A stretch of DNA of 64,000 nucleotides from the NCBI GenBank assembly GCA_020055645.1, contig CM034546.1, forward strand, positions 103,375,812 to 103,439,811. The letters are read 5' to 3'. Made by a program: the position numbers and the translations under genes. The DNA is from Tomocerus qinae (lineage: Eukaryota; Arthropoda; Collembola; Entomobryomorpha; Tomoceridae). The notes under the pieces were generated by a model, which saw only the letters and a program-made list of their open reading frames with translations, did not search any database and was not told the origin of the DNA. Position 1 is the first letter of the stretch. Each line of letters opens with the position of its first letter. Positions 14,801 to 26,800 of this stretch are shown here, in pieces.

Positions 14801-17800
14801 GAAACAGTCCTCGGCTGGATCCTCGGAGGACCCGTTCGTCCCTCACCTCACCAGTCATACAACTATTTAGTCACTAACCATGCTATTAGTGACTTGGATG
14901 CTACCCTCAGAAATTCTGGGAATTGGAAGAAGTCCCTTCTACCCGCCTTCAGACACCTGAAGAAAGAATGCGAACAGCACTTCGCCTCAACTCACATCCG
15001 CGACTCAACTGGTCGTTTTGTAGTCCGCCTTCCCTTCAAGAGAAATGCCAAGGAAATTGGCGAAAGCAGAACTCAAGCTTTACGGCGACTCAAGTCTGGA
15101 GAACGTTCCCGCAGCAGCCATCCTTCAAAACAAGATGAGTACAACGCTGTACTTGAAGAGTATCACGCTCTCAACCACATGGAGAAAGTGCCTGATCGAG
15201 AAGTGGTGAAAGCCACCCAGGTTTACTATATACCTCATCATGCAGTCTACAAGCCCAGCAGTACTACCACAAAGCTTCGTGTTGTTTTCGATGCCTCCGC
15301 TAAATCTAGCAATGGAGTTTCTCTTAATGAAAACCTCCTCATCGGTCCGAAACTCCAGGAAGATCTTTTTTCCATACTTGTACGTTTCCGTACACATCAA
15401 GTGGCTTTCACCGCCGACGTTGCCAAAATGTATCGGCAAGTCCAACTCCACCCTGAAGATTGCGACTTTCAGAGGATCCTGTGGCGGAAGTCCCCTGAAG
15501 AGCCCATCTCTGACTATCGGCTGACAACTGCTACCTTTGGCACAGCGGCAGCCCCTTATCTCGCCATCAAGTGCCTCCAGCAACTTGCCTTGGATGAAAT
15601 AGCTACAGATCAAGATTGTGATAAATCTGCAACTGCCACCATTCTCAAGGATTTTTACGTTGATGACTTGATGTCTGGGTCTCCCTCTGACACCGAAGCC
15701 ATCAAAAAGAAGGATGAACTTCTTCGCATCCTATCTGCTGGAAACATGGAACTCCGTAAGTGGTCTTCCAACTCTAATGCTTTCTTGGAATCTCTGCCTG
15801 CAGAACTCCGTGAAACCAACTTTCCCCTCCGTATTGATGAAGATGATACAGTCAAGACTCTTGGACTCACTTGGAGTCCAGCAAGTGACATGTTCTCCAT
15901 CTCGGTGGTCATGCCTCCTACCAGAGAAACCATCACTCGGCGGACCCTCCTGTCCGATGTCGCCAAGACGTTTGACCCCCTTGGTCTACTTTCTCAGGCT
16001 ACAATCAAAGCCAAGCTCATCCTTCAATCTCTGTGGAAGGAAAAACAAGACTGGGATGAGCCCATCCCTCCGAACTACAAGCAAGAATGGTTGGAGTATC
16101 TACAGGACTTTCCCAACTACAACCAGCTGACTATTCCTCGGTGCATTACAACGCCAGCAAGTGATTATCAGCTCCACGGTTTCTGCGACGCCTCCCAAGT
16201 GGCATATGCAGCCTGTGTCTACCTCCGCTCTATCACCACATCGAATGAAGTACAGATTCGTCTCATCTGTTCGAAGACGAAGGTAGCCCCTATCAGCTAT
16301 GTGTCTGTGGCTCGTCTCGAGCTCTGCGGTGCTGCTCTACTCTCCAAGTTGATGGAGAAAGTGAAAGCATCATTGGACTTGCCAATAAGCAATGTCACTT
16401 ATTGGAGTGATTCTACCATAGTGCTTGCTTGGATCGCCTCTTCCTCCTCTCGCTGGAAAATCTTCGTGGCCAACCGGGTGGCGAAAATCCAGGAGGTATC
16501 CTCTTCCAATCAATGGAAACACGTCCGTGGAGAAGAAAACCCAGCAGACTGTGCCTCTAGGGGGATCAACCCCTCGACATTAAAGGATCATCTCTTGTGG
16601 TGGAATGGACCTCAGTGGCTCCAGTCCTCAACTCTTCCTTCAATGGTCTCTACCCCAGAAGAATCGCCCGAAGCAGCAATTCTGGAAGAAGAACGGCCAA
16701 GTCTGATGTCCCATCACATTAGCTCCATCCCTAGCCTCCTGGACAAATGTTCAACATTGCTGCAACTACAAGGAGTTACAGCATTACTCTTAAGAGCGTT
16801 TCGTCAGAAATCTTTCAAGTCTCCTGGCCCACTCACCGTTCCTGATCTCAAGGCTGCCTTGGACTTTTGGATCCGGAAGGTGCAGACGCTGTCATTCAAG
16901 GAAACTCTCTCTGCTATCAAAAAAGGCGAGAGCATCCCCGCTGCAGGAAAGCAACTGAAAGGATTATCTCCCTATCTGGACAACTCTGGAATTTTGAGAG
17001 TCGGAGGACGACTCCAAAACTCAAATCTCACCCCGGATCAGAAGCATCCAATCCTCCTCCCAAAGAAAAGTCGCCTTACTACTCTTATAGTGGAACACTA
17101 TCACAAGTCTCTTGGGCATGCAGGGAATCAGCTACTCTTGGCCTCTCTCCAAACAAAATATTGGATCTTAGGTGCAAGAGATATCATACGCCATCTCATC
17201 CGCAAGTGCATCCCGTGTCATCGTGTTCGTGCGGAGACTGCCCAGCAGATGATGGGTAACTTACCGGCCCCTCGAGTGAATCAAACTCGCCCGTTCCAGA
17301 CTTGTGGTGTGGATTTTGCTGGCCCCTTTCATGTACTTTTGAAGAGAGGAAGAGGACAGAAGTCTCAAAAGTTTTACGTCGCTGTCTTCATTTGTTTTGT
17401 CGTACGAGCCATCCATTTGGAGCTTGTCAGTGACCTGACAAGTGAAGCATTCCTGGCAGCCTTCCGAAGATTTGTCTCCCGTCGTGGCCTCTGCACTGAC
17501 GTTTACTCGGATTGCGGAACAAACTTTGTCGGAGCCTGTGCAGAATTGAAGACATACCAGAAACACATTAAGTCCTCCACCCTTGGCACTCATCTGAAGG
17601 AGTCTCTAGCCAAAGATGGAATCACTTGGCACTTCAATCCTCCCTCTGCCCCCCATTTTGGAGGTCTTTGGGAGGCAGGAGTCAAGTCTTTCAAGTATCA
17701 TCTCAAAAGAATCGTCGGAGAACACACTCACCATGGAGGAAATGACGACTGTCCTCACTCAAATTGAAGCTTGCCTCAACTCAAGACCTCTCACAGCCCT

Positions 17801-20800
17801 GTCAGCCGATCCTAATGACCTGACAGCTCTAACTCCTGGACATTTTCTGGTTGGAGACGCTCTCATGGCCATCCCAGAACCGGATGTCACGAATCTGAAG
17901 ACGAACACTCTCACTCGCTGGCAACTCACTCAGCAGCTCTACCAGCACTTTTGGAACCGATGGAGCTCGGAGTACCTCTCTCGCCTGCAGCAGCGGCCGA
18001 AATGGTGGTCTGAAAAGAAGAATATCGAAATCGGTGACCTAGTGCTCTTGAAAGATGAACGCCTCCCTTCATTAAAGTGGAAGCTTGGACGTGTTCAAGA
18101 TGTATTTCCCGGAAAGGATGATTTAGTGCGTGCAGTTTCTGTGAAAACGTCGGACGAGATCTTCACTCGTCCCATCGCAAAACTCTGCCCACTTCCTATT
18201 GAATCTCCGCATCAGTTTTGTGCTGAGGACTGAATCTCCACAGCACTTCAGCTGAACTCCACAGCACTTCAACTGAACTCCACAGCACTTCAGCTGAACT
18301 CCACACCACTTCAGCTGAACTCCGCACCACTTCAGCTGAACTCCACACCACTTCAGCTGAACTCCGCACCACTTCAGCTGAACTCCACACCACTTCAGCT
18401 GAACTCCACACCACTTCAGCTGATCTCCGCACCACTTGTGCTGATCTCCGCACCACTTGTGTTAATCTCCACAGCAGTTTTGTGCTGAGGACTGAATCTC
18501 CGCAGCAGTTTGTGCTGAGTAATGACATCATCCCTCACTTTTATTGATGTATTATGTAATAATTAGCACCTAGTGTTAGTTTTGCTTACTTTTATTAATA
18601 AACTTCAATCATATTATCGTAATATTAGTATATATTAGTATCATTCTTACTTAATTTATGCTATTAATTCAGTTTTAATGTTCTTTTAACCAATGTTATT
18701 CTTTGGCTACACCCTACTCAATCATTTAAATGTTCTTCTCTTTTGAGATAGTATCTCAAGGCCGGGTGTAATGTACGAAACGTACCATGTAGGGAAGTAG
18801 AAGTAGTGTGAGTAGTGGGGTCGTGAGTAACGGAACAGCTCCTCTTATTTTTCTTGCCCTTTACGGCCCCCAATACCTTTTATTGGACCAATGGCGCAAT
18901 TAGCTGTTAAGCTTACTCACGGCTCTAACGTCCGCACTCCTGGCTTTACTATATATAAGCAGCTCATAACTATTATTATTATTATTAATCACTTCTCATC
19001 CTGGATTGTTCCTGTCTCTAGTGTCTAGTGCTACCTCTTCCGTAACTGAAATTACGGCATTTTCGGTCATCTAGACCCCTATTTGTATTGTGTGTTTTTT
19101 CTAGTTTTAAATAAAATAGCTGTAGGAAATATCAGTTTTTCCAATTACACATTTATTTAAAACACATCACACTTTGCAGAAACAATCTAGCCATTTTCGG
19201 TCAACAGTTTTTGCTATTGCATTGGAGCTTACACATCTAGTGCAAGTCATCTCTATCGTTCATCTATCATCCTCACACACGGAACTAACGCAAATTCACA
19301 ACCAGTGCACGAACCAGTGCGTTTGCATAATTAGTTGAAGCAGTAAGTTTCAATTAGTTTTCTGTGACATTTGTTTGGTTTCAGATAAGCAAGAGTGCTA
19401 TATGTATGTTGCTTATCTGCCTTTGTATTTCGAATTGATAGGGATTGATCAATGATAGACTCTATATGAGAAACAAAGGGTTAAAGACATTTGTAATAGT
19501 GTTGTCTAATTGGATTGTAAAGTAGCAAACATGTATTCGGGATCAGAAGGAGTTTTTGTCTTCAGACAGATGATGACTGAGGCAGGTTGACTCTTTTCTA
19601 GTGATTTAGTTCTCTAATGAATTGATAAATGGGTCACTTAGAAATTAACAAAGCTCACATGCATGAAAGTTTTACGGGCTCTCTCCTGTCACTGTGACTC
19701 ACAAACTTTGATGCTAAAATAAAGACAGAGATAGATAGGGATCCGGAGAATGTGACTGTTATAATGCTATGTTGAAGATGGAAATGGCAATAAACGATTC
19801 AATAGAAAGTCAGTTGAACCTAATGCCTTCCGTATCCCAGCACTTTACAATAGAATGAATAATTTACCTTTGAGACGATGGAAAAAAACAATCATTGTGA
19901 TTAATCACGAAGCATTCAACATAGTGAATTGAATTGGTTTGGCTTACTTACTTGCGATTAGATAGCAGCTTAGGTTAGGTACTTATCGTTACTTTCATCC
20001 ACCAGCCACTTACCTATAGGGGAGGTATAGGTAGATGCAGAGCAGATGTATATATCAGGTCATATAATAGCCTGGGTGTGTGGAATTTTTCCTACTCTCT
20101 AAAGAAAAAGTAGCTGATACATTTCACCAATACTATTCCGTGTTATTTTTCCTTCCTTCAAGTTAAATTGCTGTAGTTTCCTACTTTTCTTACCTAAATG
20201 TTTCCAATAAACTAACTTATTTCGCCATATTCTTCAAGATGTGCACAATGTTCTAAATTCATTGGTTTCTGAAGAACCAGGATTATTTACCTATTTTTCA
20301 ATAAGCCTCAAATGAATTACTGCCGAACCTATCCGTAAAAAGTTCAGAAAAGGTTTTTTATGTTTTAACAAAAGTGATAGCATTTTCCGTTGAAATTTTC
20401 ATCTTTAGTTTTAATCTTTGGAAATGCTTTACTATTGACAATAGGTAATCCTAAAATATTCATCTACTGATCCCTGTTCATGTGTGGGATGCGCTATAAG
20501 ATTATTTAACGGATTACATTTGAAAATGTAATTCCCCCGAAGAAATAAAATGCATTTAATATACCTAATATTTAGCCTGCAGTATGCATTTTGCCGGCTA
20601 AATTTTCCTGTTTATTGGTGATTATTTAGAGTATTACAGCATTGCAGGTTGTTTGTTTTCATTGGTTATTTTGATTAGGTGATTTTATTTTAGGAGTGAT
20701 GATGAGGAATTCGAAATTGGTATTATTGTTAGTTTTTATCCGAAAATGACCTGAAAGGATTGTGGGAACCGATTCCCGTCTCTTCTGTATAGGTAATGTG

Positions 20801-23800
20801 AGTTGGTAGGAAAGCTAAATGCCTTCCGCCGCCGACTCCTTCCCTTTCATTAGGGATTACAACATCTATTTCATTGTGACTATGAGGCTTTGCCACAGAA
20901 GGACTGAAACCAAGGCAGGAGCGTGTGACTGCAGATTAAAGTTAAAGTAAAAGCAAATCGAATCTCAGCCGAGGAAGAAGGAGCGGTACAAGTCTATAGG
21001 AGATTTACAATAGTTCACCTTTAACTAAAGAGTGTATAAGAAGGAATGTGCTAGCTATGTGTTAATGTTGTGCGATTTGGAAAGGGAGAGTTAAATAGGG
21101 AAAATCCAATTTAGTAATGTACTTAGTAAATGTAGTGACAGTGTTATTCAGTAGTTGGTAATATTTAGTTACATTACATATAATGTTGATTTAGTATAGT
21201 GGAAAAGCTTTCATCTCTCAACATCTGTACCTAGAGATGTAACTGTAGAGGTTTTTCCAGCTGTAAAATCTGGTTAGCGTACTAAATAATATTAGTCGTT
21301 GTGGGCTTTACTCTCCTGTGCGTAATGTACGTTAGTTATAAGAGAATTTATACAAAGCTATAGAATTGTTCTGGACTGTTACACAAATATTAGCTATACA
21401 CCTTCAGGCATGTTGTGCCCTTTATTCCTTAGGTATACAACAGCTGCACTGCACTACATCCCGGCCCTAGTATAATATTATGTACATAAGGAAGACACAG
21501 CTTCCCAAACTGGAAGGGAAAACACAAGATTCCCATAGGGAAATTCCAGGAGAAAGTAATGGGTCGATTGTGCCACCTTTTATTAAACTTTCTCTTGGTG
21601 GATAAACACTTATACTATCTATAGACTTAGCGCCCAGTACATAAACCATAAGTATCTGTCTTTGGTTAGTCCATACTCTGAATGAAGTATGTTTTTGTCA
21701 TTAGTCAAGTCCACAGTGATGTGATGTAAAAGCATAAATTGCCTATAGTTGAGCTCATCCTTTGTAGAAATTCGTGATGAGTAATAGAACTATAGCTTTC
21801 CATGGGGAGATTGTCATTGAAAGCCATTTAGTTTTGTTTCATCACTACATTGTCGAATAGTCAAATTGTTATAGTGTTTAGTAAAGTAAACAAGTGTAAA
21901 ATTACTAATATAATGGTTACAAACACAACAGTAACAACACGAAGCATACTGAGCTAATCTAAGTTGGTGTACTGTTCGCATTAAGTATTAAGGTTAATAG
22001 TTATGTGAATACCTACCGTAATTTGTTATAGCAAACTTCAAACAAAGCCATAACATCATGATGTCATATCACATCACAGTAAATCAAATCTATTGCTCTC
22101 CCTCTGACATAACAGAGGTAGGTAATTTTTCACGAGTAATTATATCGTTGCTTTTAATCTAGTTTTCTCTTTGGTGGTTTTCCCTCTTTGCCCGTTACTA
22201 TATACGTGTGTTGCATTTTATAGCGTAGTTTTAATTTGCTTTTGACTGAGAGTTTACAGTTAACTTAAATTGAGCTGTGGTTAATCTTAGAGTTCTGCAG
22301 ATTGTGGCACAACCAGATATAAATAATATGAAAAGGCTGAGTCAATATTTCCAGAAAGATAATTACATTACATCAGCAGCTACAGTTTTAAGTAGAAAAA
22401 TAAACTAAGCAGTGAAAAAGGGCATCTCGCCATGTTGGTCATGTTGTAATCTAAAATCTTGAGTTTATACATTGCAAGATAACATGAAATGGGGTCTTGT
22501 TTGCCAGTAAAACTGTTTATGCACAATGCATTATGTATGTTTTTATGATATTTGTTAGTCCACAGATAAGTTTGGGTTTCGTAGAAAAAAAATCGTTTTA
22601 AGCCATTATGGTATGGTTTGGGTGTACATTGCAAGTCTTTCAACGCGGGTTTGATTATGTTTTGATTTAGAAATATGAGAAAATATTTTATTGGGAACAT
22701 GCTTCAAGGAGAAAGATGGTGTAGAAAACCATATTGATGTATGATACGAGTGGAAAGTAGGAATAGGAGTCAATACGTGGTAGGATATGTCGAGAATAAC
22801 TGTTAGCCACTCTGTAAATCTCATTTAGGTCAATTGAAGTGTGATGAAAACTGAAAGAAGTACAAAAGAGAGGAATCAAGGAAATAAATTGAAGAGGCTG
22901 GGAGAAATGGGAAAGAATGTTGGGAAGAGTGAAAGTATCTCTGAGTTGTACTTATCCGAAATGAAAGAATATAGGATGTGTGATGTGTGTTTATGTGTAG
23001 GGAGTGGAAATATGGTATCCGACTGAAATGTAGCTGGGAGAAGATAATATTAGAAAATTCTTGTGTTCATGTAGTTAGCGGAATGGAGGAAGTGTTGTTC
23101 ATCGAGGCTTTTCTCGTTGCGCACTTTTCATTGGTACTTATGTTCTTAGTTCTTGTTACATTAGAGTTTAACTCAGAATTTACCGTGGCATATATAGTAT
23201 TGCAACAGTGAGGTAATATGTTACAGTTTCGTTTCGTTTGGTTTGCGATGGTCACGTCTGGTTCTTATGCAGTCTCCTTGCGTCTAGTCTAGACTTTGGC
23301 TTAAGGTTTTGCGGATTTATGTCGCGTGGTCTTTAAACTTCCACAAGTAATAATAATGAGACGCTCTCTATCTCCTTGTGTATGTAGGATGTATATGTCC
23401 ATGTCCCCCTTCTATCTGTGGTGATATACTCTTTTCCATACACCACAAAAGTAGTACTTTGTCTTTATATTCTTGCAAAGCAAGTAATAAACTTGTCTTG
23501 GGTGAGTAACTATTAGAGCAGAAATGTAAATTACGGAGTGAAGTAAGAAAAGTGGAGATAGTCGGGCGAAGGAGACGAAGTGGGGCGAATTCATGTCACA
23601 GAACGGCGAAGCAAACAATTATTGGGTTACAGGAACATTTTCCAACTAGAACAACTCTCCTCTTCTTCAAACTAATGCTTTTTGAGCGTCAATTTAACGG
23701 AAAACTGTGGGTGTCTTCCGAAGACACCATTTTTTTCAAACTATTCATACTAAGTACAGTATGTCCGAACCAATGGTATTCAAGGTACTTTCTCTTTTCC

Positions 23801-26800
23801 CATCATAACTCTGTATAAAACTTTTCCCAACTTTCACCCCCCACCAGAATTTTGTTTGTATTAGTTAAAACTGTGGTGAAAGTGTCGGTGAAAGTTTTAT
23901 ATGGAGTTATCACACAAAAAAAGAAAGTACCACGGACGTGGGTGATTGAGACGTACTGTATGTTTCATAGTAAAGTGATGTTGGTACATATGGAGTACAT
24001 TAATATACATTAGATGTTGAGTTTGTTTAGTTTTAGTGGTTGAAGGAAGTAGTTGGTAAATCCGAATGATGGTACACGTCTTTGTAGGTGGCAACAATTT
24101 GAAATGTTTTCTTTTATAATGGTTGTGGCATGTTGGAGTGTTGGAAGGATGTGATTCTAATACGGGGATTTGTTTGTCTGTTTGGATGTGGGGAACGGAG
24201 CAGCTGTGGACGGTTTTCGGGCCGAGTGCTGATGACATTGTGATCGAGGATGGGATTCGAGAAAATATCTTTCGTGACAGATTGTCTCACTATCCGCTTT
24301 TGTTTGGTGTGGCAAGAGCAGAGATGCTTCACGCTATCAGTGACCATGATGCACTTTTTGGCATGGAGATCGAAAAGAGACGAGAAGTGCTCAAGCGTTT
24401 TATCGACAGCTACTTTAGGTACGTGACATGAACAAACTTTATTCCACAAAACACTAACACCAACACCAAGTCTAGTTGTTATTCCTCGTGCTATATGGTG
24501 TGTCATAACAAGTTTCCTTCCTCCCGCAAGCAAGTAGTAATATAGATTTATAAACTATTCACAACTCATATAGGTACACTAGTGAACATATAAAATAGAG
24601 AAAACAATTAAACACGAAATGATGATTGAAAATGGAAATAAAACAATATAAACATCCTGACTGGCTGCACCTAAACTCGTAATGCTAAGATTTGCACGGA
24701 AACTCTTGATCAACTGAATTACAGAGTAGGAGCGGAACATTGGCACATAAAATGTACACTTAGAGAATGGAATAATAGTGAGTCGTAGGAACACAATGCA
24801 TTAAAATGGGGCATTGCATCGCTGCGAGTGTAAAATGGGATTTTATGTAGTCTATTACTATTACTATCTACTACTATAGTGAGAATGATGTGAGCTAGAT
24901 GTTTAATTTGTGTTTCAGTGTCCACCGTCATGAAATTCTGGCGGCAGCCCTCCACGAGTACACAGACTGGGAAAGACCGGTGCAACATCCGTCCAGTGTT
25001 CGCGATGAAACTTTAGACGCTCTTGCTGATGCTTTGGTAAGTTTTAATGTTTCCTGCATTACCGTGCTACATATTGTAGAATAGTCTACGATGCTCGAAA
25101 ATCGTAACAACATTTCAGTTAAATGTAAGCAATGACATGCCACTATAGGATTTACACTCTTTTATTATTAGACTGTAGCCACCCCATATCCATGTCCACG
25201 TGGTTTATATATATGGACATAGAAACAAGTACACGAAACTCCACTTGGTCGAGATAACTTTATTGTGCCATAATAGCATTGTTTATTATTAGAATGGGAA
25301 GCTAACGATAAGCTTAAAACTTCATCTTGACACGACACGACATATAAATACAGCTTCGAATGAAAGTCAGCTTAAAGTTAGACGGAGGGAAAGATTGAGA
25401 AAAATTATTGTCGTTTGTCGTTTGTCGTAACTCGTAGCTCTAATGTAATGTGTACATAAAACAACAACAGCACTAAGCACAGATTGCTCAACAATGACTC
25501 TGAGACAGAGACTCCCTTTTATTATGCACATTCGCATTCAATCCCACTTTTCTTGATTAGATCGGAAAAGAAATCCAAGGGGTGGACCAATCACAGCTCG
25601 CTCTCCACTGAAAACAGCTTTGCATAATATACAATCCTTATTTTTCATTCTCTACCCACCCACCCATAACATACCTTAGACTGCGCTTTTAGTGCCAACA
25701 GAAACGGCCTCAACTGTTAAACTAACAAATAAATACCGCGTATCCTACATATAATAAACATTCAAGGTATTTAGCGAGTGCTAATACCCTCGTATTGAGG
25801 TAGCCATTCTTTCGATCAAAAGCACACTTCCCAAAAACTTTCAGACAAAATTGTAGTAATAGTGATAAAAATGTAAAGCACGAGGGAAATAACAATGAAT
25901 ATAGAACCGATTTAGGTCAATTCATACGTAATATCTTTGAATTAGTGTCTAGTACCTCCCTTATGCATGGAAATTACTTCACTCTCTATTCCTTCTTATG
26001 TTTACTCATTTACAGGTAGTTGCCCCTTTAAGCAAAGTTGGAGGATTACATTCCCAATCCAATCCAAACTCTTTCTTTTATCTACATGAGTACCAGTCCA
26101 GAGTCTCTGACTACCAGCAGGTAAAACTTTTTCTCATCCCTCGTTACTATCATTATAATGTATTTTATACTAAAATTATTAACAGTAAGTTGCTTATGAT
26201 TGCCTATTGGATGAGAAAACTTCCAATTACTCTATCTGATTTTAGTAATATGAGCAATTAGTTCCAGCTGTTTAATTTTGTAATAGGGTATCAGAGACAA
26301 ATATTGCTTTATGAACAAATTCTTGAAAATCTGAATTATCTAATGAAATGGTATTAAAATTAACCTTGCTTAATTTTCTAATAGGTTATTGGTCAGCGTA
26401 TTCCAAATTGAAATTGTTAAAATAGTTCAATAGTGTAAGATTGGTGTAGAGAAAGATTAGATTGTAATCAGTTTGTTCTGTTTGGTTTTGGGTGTGATGT
26501 GGTGTCGTGGTCGTGACTGACAATTTGAACACGGGATCTGATGTGGGTTGACGACATGGTGCAATAAATAACTGTCTGACACTCGTGTAGAGACTGGGCT
26601 GCACGATGGGGGAAGACGTAATGTACGTTTTTGGAGTACCGCTTTATTTTTATGGGAATGAGCAAAGCAGCAGTAACAGTAACAGCTACGGCTACGGCCG
26701 GCAACTTGCAGAAGCCGAAAATCCACATTCAGCAGGCGAAGAGTCTTCAAGTCTGAACAGAGATGTTGGAGGGAGGAAGTTGTTGCTGGGATTTTTCAGT

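Larger units (their letters stand above)
13643..19316 (+). mobile_element. BEL/Pao LTR retrotransposon, young insertion, lacking a visible gag
   Basis: The element is 5674 bp with two 545-bp LTRs that begin TGTACG and end ACGAACCA. The 5-bp target duplication GTGCG flanks it at 13638-13642 and 19317-19321. The interior encodes a BEL/Pao-type pol with aspartic protease, reverse transcriptase, RNase H, integrase and a C-terminal integrase-associated domain. Only a short non-coding leader separates the left LTR from pol, so no gag is recognised. It looks nearly whole in pol but is defective overall: gag is missing and there is about one break in pol. By eye the LTRs are identical, so insertion was recent. 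It sits in a neuroligin intron in the sense orientation, where its LTR promoter and poly(A) signal could affect the host transcript. Confidence 0.95.
13018..24203 (+). other. Neuroligin intron of about 11 kb, host of an LTR element
   Basis: The intron runs from GTAAGA at 13018 to GGAGCAG at 24203. It contains the BEL/Pao element at 13643-19316. Outside that element (13018-13642 and 19317-24203) I see no supported gene. The part from about 22,600 to 23,850 changes from G-rich to C-rich on the + strand. Without the insertion the intron would be about 5.5 kb. Confidence 0.8.

Noticed and set aside
18196-18531. 111-codon open frame on the - strand with repeating SSAEVVW text
   Set aside because: It is a translation of the 21-bp tandem array of the LTR element; because 21 is a multiple of three no stop arises. 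There is no sign of a real protein.
24123-24200. Extension of the third neuroligin exon upstream ([14 protein letters not shown])
   Set aside because: No in-phase acceptor exists further upstream and the text does not match the family; the NAGNAG acceptor at 24203 fits better.
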